Translations under genes and position numbers: made by a program
The notes under the pieces: model-generated
Told to the model about the DNA's origin: nothing
Database searches by the model: none
Seen by the model: only the letters and a program-made list of their open reading frames with translations
Source of the DNA: an uncultured Verrucomicrobia subdivision 3 bacterium
Lineage (GTDB): Bacteria; Verrucomicrobiota; Verrucomicrobiia; Limisphaerales; DASXHY01
DNA: 49,011 nt
Assembly: GCA_937890005.1 (NCBI GenBank)
Contig: CALBZA010000032.1
Span: 1 to 49,011, forward strand
Direction: 5' to 3'
Part shown: positions 19,529-28,314 of the stretch, in pieces
Numbering within the stretch: the stretch's first letter is position 1
How the letters are laid out: each line of letters begins with the position of its first letter

Positions 19529-20512
19529 TTACCTGGCGTCGTTCAGTGCCTTCTTGATCGCGGCAATCACCTTGCGCTGAGTGGCGAGAGGTTTTCCCTG
19601 AATGCGTGCTCCGGCAGCGGCTTTATGCCCGCCACCGCCGAACAGCGCCGCGATTTCGTTCACGTTCACCTTGTCCGTTTTGGATCGCAGACTGATTCGC
19701 GTGAGGTCCGGTCCGAGCTCTTCGAAAACGCACGCGATGACAACGGGCTGGATGTCACGGATGTGATCGATCAAACCTTCCGAGTCATCCTGCGCGGCGC
19801 CTGTCCGGGTGAAATCCTTTTTCTTCAGCCAGAAATAGGCGATCTGATCGTCATGCGTCAGTTTGAATGTGCTGTAAACGTGACGAAGCAGTCGGACGCG
19901 GGAAAGCGGATAGGATTGATAAACCTCGTCACAGATTTTGGCGAGGTTGGCTCCGCGATTCACCAATTCGGCACCGACATGGAATGTTCCGGGCCGGGTT
20001 GTCGGATATTGGAACGAACCGGTGTCAGTGGAGACTGCGGTGAAAAGGCAATCGGCAATCTGTTTGGTGATCGGCCACTTGGCGCATTTGAGGAGCCGGA
20101 AGATCAGCTCACCAGTCGATGGTTCGCGCGGCGAAACCCAGTTCAGGTCGGCGTAGCGTGTGTTGCTCGCGTGATGATCGATGTTGATGAACAGCTTTCG
20201 GTTTCCGACACATTCACCCACTTTGCCCAGCCGCTCGAAGCTCGCGCAGTCCGTTGCGATCACGCAGTCGAACTGCTGATCCATTTTCGGCTGTTGGAAG
20301 AGGCCCTCAGGATCGAGAAAGGCGAGCTTGTCGGGCATGCGATCCTCATTCCAGACACAAACCTTTTTCCCTTCAGCCTTCAAGGCCAGGGCGAGGCCGA
20401 TCTGTGAGCCGATGCAATCGCCGTCGGGGCGGATATGGCCAACAATGCAAAAGGTTTCATTCTGGCGAATGCCTTCAATGATGCGGTCGATGATCTTTGG
20501 ATGCTTCTTCAT
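19529..20512 (-). CDS. nrnA: DHH/DHHA1 phosphoesterase (NrnA-like oligoribonuclease/pAp phosphatase)
   Basis: 327-residue cytoplasmic phosphoesterase that degrades very short RNAs and/or removes 3'-phosphate from pAp. Motif I is GHIRPDGDCIGSQ (25-37), with metal ligands H26, D30 and D32. Motif II is ATDCAS, motif III is the DHH in NIDHHASNT (D112, H113, H114), and the DHHA1 substrate-binding loop is GGGGHKAAAG near residue 291. The gene order after rbfA and before truB is the usual one. NrnA and pAp activities cannot be told apart from sequence. Confidence 0.9.
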   Translation of the reverse strand: MKKHPKIIDRIIEGIRQNETFCIVGHIRPDGDCIGSQIGLALALKAEGKKVCVWNEDRMPDKLAFLDPEGLFQQPKMDQQFDCVIATDCASFERLGKVGECVGNRKLFINIDHHASNTRYADLNWVSPREPSTGELIFRLLKCAKWPITKQIADCLFTAVSTDTGSFQYPTTRPGTFHVGAELVNRGANLAKICDEVYQSYPLSRVRLLRHVYSTFKLTHDDQIAYFWLKKKDFTRTGAAQDDSEGLIDHIRDIQPVVIACVFEELGPDLTRISLRSKTDKVNVNEIAALFGGGGHKAAAGARIQGKPLATQRKVIAAIKKALNDAR

Positions 20513-20550
20513 GGTGTTACCGAAAGCGCGGAGTGGAGCTTTCGGTAAGC

Positions 20551-20913
20551 CTACTCGGCCTTGGATTGGCTTTGTTTCTCAAGGTCTTCAATGATCTGAA
20601 GAACCCTGTTTCCGCGCATAACAGAATCGTCGAGAACGAACTTGAGAACGGGCGTGTATTTCAGGACGACGGCACGGGCCATAATGTCCTGAATGCGAAG
20701 CCGGTTCTGTTCGAGCATCGCAAAGCCCCGCTTCTGCTGATCCGCGTTGCCGAGAACGCTCGCGTAAACCGTTGCGGTCTTGAGATCGCCGGCCACATCG
20801 ACGTCGTTGACCGTGATCAATCCCGCTTCGTTCACGGGAAGTTCCTGGCGAATCGCTTCGCCGATGGCGCGCTTCAGCAGTTCGTTGACTCGTTGAATTC
20901 TTAAAGATGGCAT
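20551..20913 (-). CDS. rbfA: Ribosome-binding factor A
   Basis: 120-residue 30S maturation factor with a KH-like fold. The N-terminus RIQRVNELLKRAIGEAIRQEL is the family start, followed by LITVNDVDVAGDLKTATVYASVLG. The end matches the LKFVLDDSVMRGNRVLQIIEDLE pattern. The ATG at 20913 gives normal length; an upstream extension of 19 codons is not supported. It lies 86 bp after infB and 38 bp before nrnA. Confidence 0.92.
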   Translation of the reverse strand: MPSLRIQRVNELLKRAIGEAIRQELPVNEAGLITVNDVDVAGDLKTATVYASVLGNADQQKRGFAMLEQNRLRIQDIMARAVVLKYTPVLKFVLDDSVMRGNRVLQIIEDLEKQSQSKAE

Positions 20914-20999
20914 GACCTGCGGAGATTTGATTTGCGGCCGGACCGTTGATGCCGGAATGAAGCGGAGCAACCGTCCATTCCGCCCAAGCGATCAGCGCA

Positions 21000-23582
21000 C
21001 TACAGTTTCTGAGCTATTTTCTCCACATTATAGCACTCAATGAGGTCGCCGACCTGAAATTCTCCGAAGCCATCGATGCGAATGCCGCATTCCATGCCGG
21101 CTCGAACTTCATTCACTTCATCCTGGAAGCGGCGCAGGGATTGGGTGATGCCTTCGTAGATGACTTCCTTGCGACGGCGGACACGCACCTTGCCCTTGGC
21201 AATGCGGCCCGAGTTGACGATGCAGCCGGCAACAGGCGCGCCTTTCGACAATTCGAACACCTTGCGCACCTCCGCGGAGCCAATGACGACTTCCTTGAGG
21301 ATCGGCTCAAGCAGACCGGCCATCGCTTCCTTCACCTCGTCGATGAGTTCATAAATGATCGCGTAGAGCTTGATCTGAACACCTTCGTGCTTGGCCTTGT
21401 CGGCAACACCGCTGTCCACACGCGTGTGGAATCCGAGAATGACGGCGTTCGAGGCCGAGGCGAGCGCGACGTCGGATTCCGTGATCGTTCCCACGGCGCT
21501 GTGGATGATTTCCAGCGAGACTTTGTCCGACTCGATCTTCTTCAGTGCATCGACGATCGCTTCGACGGAGCCCTGGGTGTCGGCTTTGACGACCACCTTG
21601 AGCACCTTGCTCTGCTGTGATTCGAGCGTGGCAAAAAGATTTTCCAGCGTGACCTTGCCGCGTGCGGCCTCCTGTCCGGCGAGCCGGGCTTCCATCGCGC
21701 GCTCTTCCGTCAGATCGCGCGCAGCGCGTTCGTCTTCGACAACGCTGAATTCGAGGCCCGCTTCAGGAACACCATTCAATCCGAGCACCTTCACGGCAAC
21801 GGAAGGACCGGCTTCTTTGAGCCGTTTGGCTTCCTCATTGATCAGGGCGCGAACGCGTCCGTAGAACTGGCCGCAAATCATGACATCGCCAACACGCAAC
21901 GTTCCTTTGCGGACCAGCACGGTTGCCGTTGGGCCGCCGGGCTCGAGGCCGGACTCGATGACGTTGCCCTTGGCGCGTCGGTCTGGATTGGCCTTGAGTT
22001 CGAGCAGGTCTGCCTGAAGGAGAATCATCTCAATCAGTTTGTCCACTCCCTGCTTCGTCAGAGCGGAAACATCCGCAAAGATTGTGTCGCCGCCCCAATC
22101 GTCCGGAACCAGTCCCTTGTCCTGAAGCTGCTGGCGGACCTTCAGCGGATTCGCATTCGGATGATCCACCTTGTTCACGGCCACAATAATCGGAACCTTG
22201 GCGGCTTTCGCGTGGCTCAGGGCTTCGAGAGTTTGCGGCATGACGCCGTCGTTGGCGGCCACGACGAGCACCACGATGTCGGTGACATTGGCGCCGCGGG
22301 CGCGCATCGAGCTGAAAGCGGCGTGACCGGGCGTATCCAGGAATGTGACCTGGGCGAGTTCGTTCTTCCGTTCAGGATGTGGGAAGGAAATGGTGTAGGC
22401 GCCGATGTGCTGTGTGATGCCGCCGGCTTCACCGGACGCAACGTTCGATTTGCGGATGACGTCTAGAAGCGTCGTTTTGCCGTGGTCAACGTGGCCCATG
22501 ATGGTGACCACTGGCGCGCGCGGTTTGAGATCTTCCGGTTTGTCTTCCTGATCGAGTTCAACCTTTTTGACGGGCGCGTGAACGACACCAGCTCCGCGCT
22601 CGCGTTTTTCAACTTCGAAACGGAAACCGTGCGCGGCGCAGACCTTTTGTGCGGTGGCTTCATCGATCGCCTGATTCACCGTGGCGAAAACGCCGAGTTT
22701 CATCAGGTCGCCGATGATGACGAACGGCTTCTGCTTCATCTGCTCGGCCAGTTCGCGGACCATGATCGGCGGTTTGATCGTGATCACCTGCGCATCAGCT
22801 GGCAGCTGCGGCCTTGCAGGCTCGGGCCTCTGGCCCGGGCGCTGCATTTGGGAAGTGCCGGGACGTTGACCAGGTCCAGCCGTTCCTCCACGGACATTGC
22901 GCATGTCTCCGCGCCTTGAAAAATCGGGACGGCCGGGCTGTTCGGGCCGGCGCTGCGGCTGCTGGGGCAGTTTGATGCTGCCGACCTTCTCGCCCACCTT
23001 GGGAGTGGGCTTTTGAGGAAGTTGAATGAATCCGACCTTCTCGCCCACTTTGGGACCGGCTGGAGGTTGTGGCGCTGGCGGAGGAGTGGCAGGCGCGGTG
23101 GGTGGAGCGGGAATGACCGCCGGAGCAATTGCGGGCGCGGGCGCGGATGCGATGACTTCCGCAGGTGCAGGCGCGGGAGCAGCGGGAGGTTCCGGAGCAG
23201 GCTCAGGTTTCCTGACTTCGATGGGAGGTTCCGGAGTGGGCGGAACTGTGGCTACGGGGGCAGCTTCGACGACAGGTTCAGGTTTGGGCTCGGGAGCTTC
23301 GACCGGCTTCACCGGTTCGGGCACGGGCTCCGGTGGCGCAGTAATGACCGTAATCGGTTCGTGAACAACTGGCGCGGGAGGAGGCGGCGGCGGTTCAGCT
23401 GGAGCGGCGTTTAGAGCGGGGTGATCCTTGCGAAGTTGTTCTTCGAGATACTCGGCGGTGATTTTATCCAGCGAGCTGGAGGCAACGCGCGCGGCTGTAA
23501 TGCCCAGTTCCTTTGCCTTCGAGAGAACTTCCTTGTTCTCGAGGCCGAGCTTTTTCGAAATATCGTAAATACGAACGGGCAT
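21000..23582 (-). CDS. infB: Translation initiation factor IF-2
   Basis: 860-residue GTPase that brings initiator tRNA to the ribosome. An N-terminal IF2_N helix domain (about 1-55) is followed by a long Ala/Pro/Val/Glu-rich linker (about 56-265) and a second IF2_N-type domain. The G domain then has GHVDHGKT (363-370), DTPGHAAF and NKVD, followed by beta-barrel and C2 domains that end in ECYNVEKIA. Within the linker the KVGEKVG-x-I-x-LPQ segment is duplicated, about 20 residues apart. The Pro-rich linker is long but within the range seen for IF-2. It is the second gene of the operon, 118 bp after nusA. Confidence 0.97.
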   Translation of the reverse strand: MPVRIYDISKKLGLENKEVLSKAKELGITAARVASSSLDKITAEYLEEQLRKDHPALNAAPAEPPPPPPAPVVHEPITVITAPPEPVPEPVKPVEAPEPKPEPVVEAAPVATVPPTPEPPIEVRKPEPAPEPPAAPAPAPAEVIASAPAPAIAPAVIPAPPTAPATPPPAPQPPAGPKVGEKVGFIQLPQKPTPKVGEKVGSIKLPQQPQRRPEQPGRPDFSRRGDMRNVRGGTAGPGQRPGTSQMQRPGQRPEPARPQLPADAQVITIKPPIMVRELAEQMKQKPFVIIGDLMKLGVFATVNQAIDEATAQKVCAAHGFRFEVEKRERGAGVVHAPVKKVELDQEDKPEDLKPRAPVVTIMGHVDHGKTTLLDVIRKSNVASGEAGGITQHIGAYTISFPHPERKNELAQVTFLDTPGHAAFSSMRARGANVTDIVVLVVAANDGVMPQTLEALSHAKAAKVPIIVAVNKVDHPNANPLKVRQQLQDKGLVPDDWGGDTIFADVSALTKQGVDKLIEMILLQADLLELKANPDRRAKGNVIESGLEPGGPTATVLVRKGTLRVGDVMICGQFYGRVRALINEEAKRLKEAGPSVAVKVLGLNGVPEAGLEFSVVEDERAARDLTEERAMEARLAGQEAARGKVTLENLFATLESQQSKVLKVVVKADTQGSVEAIVDALKKIESDKVSLEIIHSAVGTITESDVALASASNAVILGFHTRVDSGVADKAKHEGVQIKLYAIIYELIDEVKEAMAGLLEPILKEVVIGSAEVRKVFELSKGAPVAGCIVNSGRIAKGKVRVRRRKEVIYEGITQSLRRFQDEVNEVRAGMECGIRIDGFGEFQVGDLIECYNVEKIAQKL

Positions 23583-23700
23583 AATTCTGTTTTACTGCGA
23601 ACCGGCTCAACGTCTCCGTGAGCAAGTTTTCACCGACAGCCTTCATAGGTGCTGAAAGGCTACAGGTTGTTCTGCTGCGCCAGCCATAAGGGTCAGAACT

Positions 23701-24960
23701 TCAAACGTTCAACGTGCGGCGGTTTGCTTCTGCCTTGGCGGCTTCCAGGATCGCGGCGGCCTGATCGCCAATCTCCGGGATCCCTGAAAGATCGCTCTCG
23801 TCAGCTTGCAACAAATCTTCAAGGCGCGTCAAACCGTGATGCACCAGCACGTCTGCCTGCTCCCGGCTGATTCCCGGGATGGAGGCGAGCTGCTCAACCG
23901 CTTCGGCCACCTTCTCTTCAAAGCCTTTGGTAATGACCTGCTCGGCATCGATGTCCACCTGCCATCCTGTCAACTTGGAGGTCAGGCGCGCGTTCTGACC
24001 GCGCTTGCCGATCGCGAGTGAAAGCTGATCTTCGCTGGTCAGAATGCGGACGCGTTTGCGCGTTTCGTCCACTTCAAAGCTCTTGAGCTTCGCTGGAGCG
24101 AGGGCATTCGCAATGAAAGTCTTGATGTTCGAGTCCCAGCGGATGATGTCCACCTTCTCGTTGTTCAACTCGCGAACGATGTTCTTCACACGCTGACCGC
24201 GCAGGCCGACGCAGGCACCGACGGGATCAACTTTTTCATCGCGGGTCCAGACGGCGAGCTTGGTTCGGAAACCGGGTTCTCGGGCGATTCCCTTGATTTC
24301 GATCGTGCCGTCGCTGATTTCCGAGACTTCCAATTGGAACAGCTTGATAACAAATCGTGGATCAGCACGGGAAAGAATGATTTCAGGCCCATGAGGTCCC
24401 TGTTCGACCGCTTTCACGTAGCAACGTACGCGTTCGCCAACCTGATATTCCTCGGTGGGAACCCGCTCGCGATTCGGAAGCAACGCTTCGTATTTGCCGA
24501 GGTCAATGATCACGTCCGAGCGATCGAAGCGGCGAACGGTGCCGCTGATGATGTCTCCGACGCGATCCTTGAACTCGGTGAAAATCAACGCTTTCTCCGC
24601 TCGGCGAATCTGCTGCATGAGTGCCTGCTTGGCATACTGTGCTGCAATGCGGCCAAAGCCGGTGGGTGTCACTTCAACTTCCAGTTCTTCACCTACTTGC
24701 GCATCGGACTTGATACGGCGAGCGTCGAAAACGGAAATCTGATCGTGCTTGGAAATGACCTTTTCAGAAACGACAAGTTTTGCGAACGCTTTGATGTCAC
24801 CGGTTTTGGATTCAATGGCGACGCGCAGTTCGCGGGCAGGGCCGACAGCTTTTTTAGCGGCAGAGAGAAGAGCTTCCTGTACAGCAGAGGTGAGCACATC
24901 ACGACTGATGCCTTTTTCTTTTTCCCAGTATTCCAGGACCGCTAAAAAGTCGGCGTTCAT
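23701..24960 (-). CDS. nusA: Transcription termination/antitermination factor NusA
   Basis: 419-residue RNA polymerase-associated factor. It contains the N-terminal RNAP-binding domain (ALLSAAKKAVGPARE), an S1 domain (GDIISGTVRRFDRSDVIIDLG, about 138-158), and two KH domains (VGACVGLRGQRVKNIVREL, SLAIGKRGQNARLTSKLTGW). At the C-terminus are helix-hairpin-helix-like repeats (ISREQADVLVHHGLTRLEDL, LSGIPEIGDQAAAILEAA). First gene of the operon; rimP, which often comes before nusA, is absent here. The ATG has an AAGGA Shine-Dalgarno 9 bases away, and this is embedded in a leader hairpin. Confidence 0.97.
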   Translation of the reverse strand: MNADFLAVLEYWEKEKGISRDVLTSAVQEALLSAAKKAVGPARELRVAIESKTGDIKAFAKLVVSEKVISKHDQISVFDARRIKSDAQVGEELEVEVTPTGFGRIAAQYAKQALMQQIRRAEKALIFTEFKDRVGDIISGTVRRFDRSDVIIDLGKYEALLPNRERVPTEEYQVGERVRCYVKAVEQGPHGPEIILSRADPRFVIKLFQLEVSEISDGTIEIKGIAREPGFRTKLAVWTRDEKVDPVGACVGLRGQRVKNIVRELNNEKVDIIRWDSNIKTFIANALAPAKLKSFEVDETRKRVRILTSEDQLSLAIGKRGQNARLTSKLTGWQVDIDAEQVITKGFEEKVAEAVEQLASIPGISREQADVLVHHGLTRLEDLLQADESDLSGIPEIGDQAAAILEAAKAEANRRTLNV

Positions 24961-24965
24961 AATTG

Positions 24966-25000
24966 TTGTTCCTTGAACGGCAATCCCACGTGGGGAACAA
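24966..25000 (-). promoter_or_regulatory. Leader hairpin that hides the nusA Shine-Dalgarno
   Basis: In transcript sense, TTGTTCC pairs with GGAACAA, and the latter contains part of the AAGGA ribosome-binding site of nusA. A CCCACGTGGG palindrome lies within the loop. The 5' arm overlaps the T-tract of the hairpin just upstream. Confidence 0.5.
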
Positions 25001-25031
25001 AAAAGTCGGCAAGTTTTGATCTTCCGACTTT
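24999..25031 (-). terminator. Attenuator-like terminator in the nusA leader
   Basis: In transcript sense, AAAGTCGG pairs with CCGACTTT (14-nt loop) and is followed directly by a run of T residues, six in all with the stem. It ends 38 bp before the nusA ATG, and no leftward gene precedes it, so it looks like a conditional terminator in the 5' leader. Confidence 0.6.
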
Positions 25032-25238
25032 GGCGCGCTGGCTATCCAGCAATCTTTACCGTTCGTGTAAGACAGTAGGATTTCGATTTTGAGGCGTCAA
25101 GCCCCCAGTTCCTTCCAGAACCGGTGCGAGGGCCGCTGGTGTGGGTTTTCCCGGTCCTTGAACCTTTGAAGCTTCTCGTGCTGATACAGTGCCGAAAAAT
25201 TTTTGCAATTTCAGGAGCGGGCTTTCATCCTTTCGGCC

Positions 25239-25613
25239 ATGACCCAACCGCTCGCTTTGGTCGTGTATGAGAAGATTCTGCCGGGAAGCCAGCTGGCGAA
25301 CCGCCTGCGGGATCTGAAGTACCGCGTCCAGACCGTGGCGGAAGCCGACGCACTCGTTAATTGCGCAAAGCAGGCGAAACCGTTGCTCGCGATCGTTGAT
25401 TTGGTTTCGTCGCGTCAGGATGTTTGCGCTGCCATCCGGCAATTGCGGAGTGATCCTGAAACGCAGCACGTTCCTGTGATCGCCTTTGCTCCGGAGCGTT
25501 CGGATGATCTTCAAAAAGCGGCGCGGGAAGCGGGGGCAACGCTTGTAACGGCGGATACCACCATCCTCCCGCACCTGACACAATTCATCGACCAGGCACT
25601 TCAGATTGACTGA
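25239..25613 (+). CDS. Degenerate response-regulator receiver-like protein
   Basis: 124-residue single-domain protein with the alternating pattern of a CheY-like fold: LALVVYEKI, LLAIVDLVSSRQ, HVPVIAFAPE, GATLVTADT. The Asp in IVDLV sits at the phospho-acceptor position. The acidic pair at the first strand, the Thr/Ser on strand 4 and the conserved Lys on strand 5 are not visible, so normal phospho-signalling is unlikely. No output domain is present. ATG 25239 gives the expected fold start. It sits 153 bp before a cold-shock gene, with a perfect palindrome just after its stop codon. The role is unknown. Confidence 0.6.
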   Translation: MTQPLALVVYEKILPGSQLANRLRDLKYRVQTVAEADALVNCAKQAKPLLAIVDLVSSRQDVCAAIRQLRSDPETQHVPVIAFAPERSDDLQKAAREAGATLVTADTTILPHLTQFIDQALQID

Positions 25614-25615
25614 TG

Positions 25616-25631
25616 GAGTTGTTAACAACTC
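25616..25631. promoter_or_regulatory. 16-bp perfect palindrome next to the cold-shock promoter
   Basis: GAGTTGTT followed immediately by AACAACTC, with no spacer, five bases before the predicted -35 box. The lack of a loop suggests a protein operator more than a terminator. Confidence 0.5.
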
Positions 25632-25635
25632 TCAC

Positions 25636-25664
25636 TTGACCGGTTTTGGGCAGGTCCGTAGTTT
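25636..25664 (+). promoter_or_regulatory. Predicted promoter of the cold-shock gene
   Basis: TTGACC and TAGTTT with a 17-bp spacer. This leaves an untranslated leader of about 95 nt before the start codon, in line with the long leaders of cold-shock mRNAs. Confidence 0.5.
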
Positions 25665-25766
25665 CCACAACGTAGGGGATTAAGCTTTACCAGATGTACC
25701 GCAGCGAACGCGCGGATGTTCGTTTGTATTGCTCTGGTTGTTCGCCCTACGGACCCAGGAGATTAT

Positions 25767-25976
25767 ATGGCCAGTGGCAAAGTTAAATGGTTCGACAACA
25801 CCAAAGGGTTTGGCTTCATAGCTCAGGACTCCGGACAGGATGTCTTCGTTCACTTCACAGCAATCCAGCAAAAGGGATTTAGGACGCTGTTTGAGGGCGA
25901 TGAAGTGAGTTTCGACATCATCGCCAGTGAACGGGGCCCGAAAGCACAGAACGTGCAGAAAACCCGCATTCACTGA
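25767..25976 (+). CDS. Cold-shock domain protein (CspA family)
   Basis: 69-residue single-stranded RNA/DNA-binding protein that melts RNA structure. RNP1 is KGFGFIA and RNP2 is VFVHFTAI, both intact, and the N-terminal GKVKWFDN is standard. A clear AGGAGA lies 5 bases before the ATG. The length equals the family norm. It has its own predicted promoter and is followed 50 bp later by hemW on the same strand. Which paralogue it is cannot be told. Confidence 0.95.
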   Translation: MASGKVKWFDNTKGFGFIAQDSGQDVFVHFTAIQQKGFRTLFEGDEVSFDIIASERGPKAQNVQKTRIH

Positions 25977-26026
25977 TTCATATTCCGTTCGCTCTTGGTT
26001 TGTCTCTCGGCTACTTTCCACCCGGT

Positions 26027-27214
26027 ATGCCGGAACCGGTCCACTCGATAGAGAGCCTTTACGTACACGTGCCTTTCTGCGCGCAGAAATGCTCGTACTG
26101 TGCCTTTTATTCTGAAGCTTCCAGCGGCGAACTGGTGAATCGCTACGTCGCGGCTCTGGTTCGGGAGCTCGAAATGGTAGCCGACGATTTGAAGCCACGA
26201 ACAGTTTTCTTCGGTGGCGGCACGCCCTCCTTGTTGAACCTCAAGCAATGGGAACAGGTCCTTCGCGCGATGGAACGGCTGAATCTGACTCGTGCTCAGG
26301 AATGGACCGTGGAGTGCAATCCGGCAACGGTTTCCCTCGACAAAGCGAAACTGCTCCGCGACTTCGGCGTAAACCGGATTTCCATGGGCGTGCAGTCGCT
26401 CGATGAAGATTTGCTCGATCGACTCGGGCGCGTTCACAGCCGCGAGATGGTTTTCAAATCGTTCGACATTCTTCGGAAAGCCGGGTTTGAGAACATCAAC
26501 GTCGATCTGATGTTCGCCATTCCCACGCAAACACTGGAGACATGGCAGAACACCTTGAATGAAGCGATTGCCTTTCAAAGCGAACATCTTTCCACCTACG
26601 AGGTGATTTACGAGGAGGACACTCCGCTGTTTGCGCAGCTGCAAGCCGGCAAGGTGGATGTGGACGAAGATCTGGCGTGCGACATGTACGACGAACTGGT
26701 GAAACGCACGGCCGCGGCCGGCTTTGTTCAGTATGAGGTCGCGAATTTTGCCAGGGATGTCGTATCCAAGCGGGTTGCTGAAACACCGGAGGTTCCAAGT
26801 CACGCCTGTCGGCACAACGTGAACTACTGGCGCGGTGGTTCCTTTTATGGCCTCGGTCCCAGCGCCACCGGCTATGTTCGCGGTGTGCGAACCAAAAACT
26901 TTTCCAATACGCAGCTGTATTGCGAACAGGTGGAGAAAGGAAGACGCGCGATCGAATCGAGCGAAGAACTTCCGCCCGTTGCCCGCGCGGGGGAAACTGC
27001 AGCGTTCGGACTTCGCATGGTGGCGGGCTGGCCGTTTGAAGTTTTCCGGAAAGTCACCGGCTTCGACCTTCGACGCGATTGGGCGGGAGAAATCGAACAA
27101 CTGGTGGAGCGTGGTTGGGGTAATGTGACATCGGATCGCTTTTACCTCACAGATAAAGGACTTCGCTTTGCCGATTCAGCGGCCGAGATGTTTCTTCGTC
27201 CCACGGCCTCATGA
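26027..27214 (+). CDS. hemW: Radical SAM haem chaperone HemW
   Basis: 395-residue protein related to oxygen-independent coproporphyrinogen oxidase (HemN). HemW binds haem and hands it to partner proteins. The radical SAM cluster motif is HVPFCAQKCSYCAF with C18, C22 and C25 (CxxxCxxC). Other family blocks are FFGGGTPSLL, ECNPATV and NRISMGVQSLDEDLL. The extra N-terminal residues of true HemN are missing, which favours HemW. The ATG at 26027 was chosen; an upstream TTG is possible. The M42 peptidase gene starts one base after its stop. Confidence 0.92.
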   Translation: MPEPVHSIESLYVHVPFCAQKCSYCAFYSEASSGELVNRYVAALVRELEMVADDLKPRTVFFGGGTPSLLNLKQWEQVLRAMERLNLTRAQEWTVECNPATVSLDKAKLLRDFGVNRISMGVQSLDEDLLDRLGRVHSREMVFKSFDILRKAGFENINVDLMFAIPTQTLETWQNTLNEAIAFQSEHLSTYEVIYEEDTPLFAQLQAGKVDVDEDLACDMYDELVKRTAAAGFVQYEVANFARDVVSKRVAETPEVPSHACRHNVNYWRGGSFYGLGPSATGYVRGVRTKNFSNTQLYCEQVEKGRRAIESSEELPPVARAGETAAFGLRMVAGWPFEVFRKVTGFDLRRDWAGEIEQLVERGWGNVTSDRFYLTDKGLRFADSAAEMFLRPTAS

Positions 27215-27215
27215 C

Positions 27216-28307
27216 ATGACTGCACAGACTTTCTGCCGGCTTGCCGAACGCATCATGCGAATTCCCGCGGTGGCGTATCACGAACACGCGGTGCGGGCTG
27301 AGGTCGAACTGATTTGCAGGGAGAACGATCTTTCCTTTCGACGCGATCGATTTGGCAATCTGTTCGTCACGCTCAAAACGGATTCGCGGCAGCGCCCGCT
27401 GGTTCTGGCGGCGCACATGGATCACCCCGGGTTTGAAATAACCGGTTCCGCAAAGGGCCGGAAGCTTCACGCAGAATTTCTGGGCGGTGTTCCGGATTCC
27501 TATTTTCGTGAAGGCATTCGACTTCGGACTTTGCCGCGAAACCGTTCTGCCGTTCTCGGCCGTCGCATCCGAGTGAAGGGAAAAGGAAAAAGGTTTGAGA
27601 TTCATCTCCGAGCGAATTCCCCGGACGCGATTGAATATGCGGTTTGGGACCTTCCTGACTTTTTACGCAAAGGCGATTTCATTCACGCCCGCGCTTGCGA
27701 TGATCTCATCGGCGTTACAGCCATTCTCGCAACGCTCATAGAACTTCGGAAAAAACGCGCGAAGGTTCATGTCATCGGCGTGATTTCCAGAGCGGAAGAA
27801 GTTGGTTTTCACGGTGCGCTCACGGTTGCATCCGCCAAGGCGATTCCGTCCGACAGCATTGTGATTTCTCTTGAGACATCCCGTGAACTGCCGGGAGTGA
27901 AGATGGGGCAGGGCGTCATTGTTCGTGTCGGCGACCGGGCTTCGATCTTCAATTCCGCCGCAACGCGTTTTCTTGCCGAAGTGGGCAATGATCTTTCGAA
28001 ACGCCGGAAGAATTTTTCCGTTCAACGCGCTTTGATGAGCGGCGGCACGTGCGAGGCAACGGCGTATCAGGAGTTCGGTTACACGGTGGCCGCGGTGTGC
28101 GTGGCGCTGGGTAATTACCACAACTGCGGCGCAAACAATAAAATCAAGGCGGAGTTCGTCAGCGAATCGGATGCGCTCGGGATGGTGGAGTTGCTGGCCG
28201 CCGCTGCATTTCGAATGAAGGAATTCGACAAGCTCACGGGCAGGCTTCCGGCGCGTTTGGAGAAACTGCTCCGCGAAGCAAAACCGCGATTGCTTCAGAA
28301 TCCTTGA
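27216..28307 (+). CDS. M42-family aminopeptidase-like hydrolase
   Basis: 363-residue metallopeptidase-like protein (M42/M18/M20 clan). Candidate metal and catalytic residues are H67 in LAAHMDHPGF, D163/D164 in ARACDDLIGV and E195/E196 in SRAEEVGFHGA. These match the di-metal site of glutamyl aminopeptidases, which form cytoplasmic tetrahedral shells. GGTCEATAYQEFGY and GNYHNCG near the end fit the remaining ligands. The gene begins one base after the hemW stop, so the two are probably co-translated, although no functional link is known. Deblocking aminopeptidase or cellulase-M-like activity are alternatives. Confidence 0.85.
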   Translation: MTAQTFCRLAERIMRIPAVAYHEHAVRAEVELICRENDLSFRRDRFGNLFVTLKTDSRQRPLVLAAHMDHPGFEITGSAKGRKLHAEFLGGVPDSYFREGIRLRTLPRNRSAVLGRRIRVKGKGKRFEIHLRANSPDAIEYAVWDLPDFLRKGDFIHARACDDLIGVTAILATLIELRKKRAKVHVIGVISRAEEVGFHGALTVASAKAIPSDSIVISLETSRELPGVKMGQGVIVRVGDRASIFNSAATRFLAEVGNDLSKRRKNFSVQRALMSGGTCEATAYQEFGYTVAAVCVALGNYHNCGANNKIKAEFVSESDALGMVELLAAAAFRMKEFDKLTGRLPARLEKLLREAKPRLLQNP

Positions 28308-28314
28308 ATCGCCG

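Noticed and set aside
25056..25628. 190-codon minus-strand frame before nusA
   Set aside because: It is antisense to the receiver-like gene, and its product has no recognisable fold. Rejecting it also makes the nusA leader hairpin a true leader structure.
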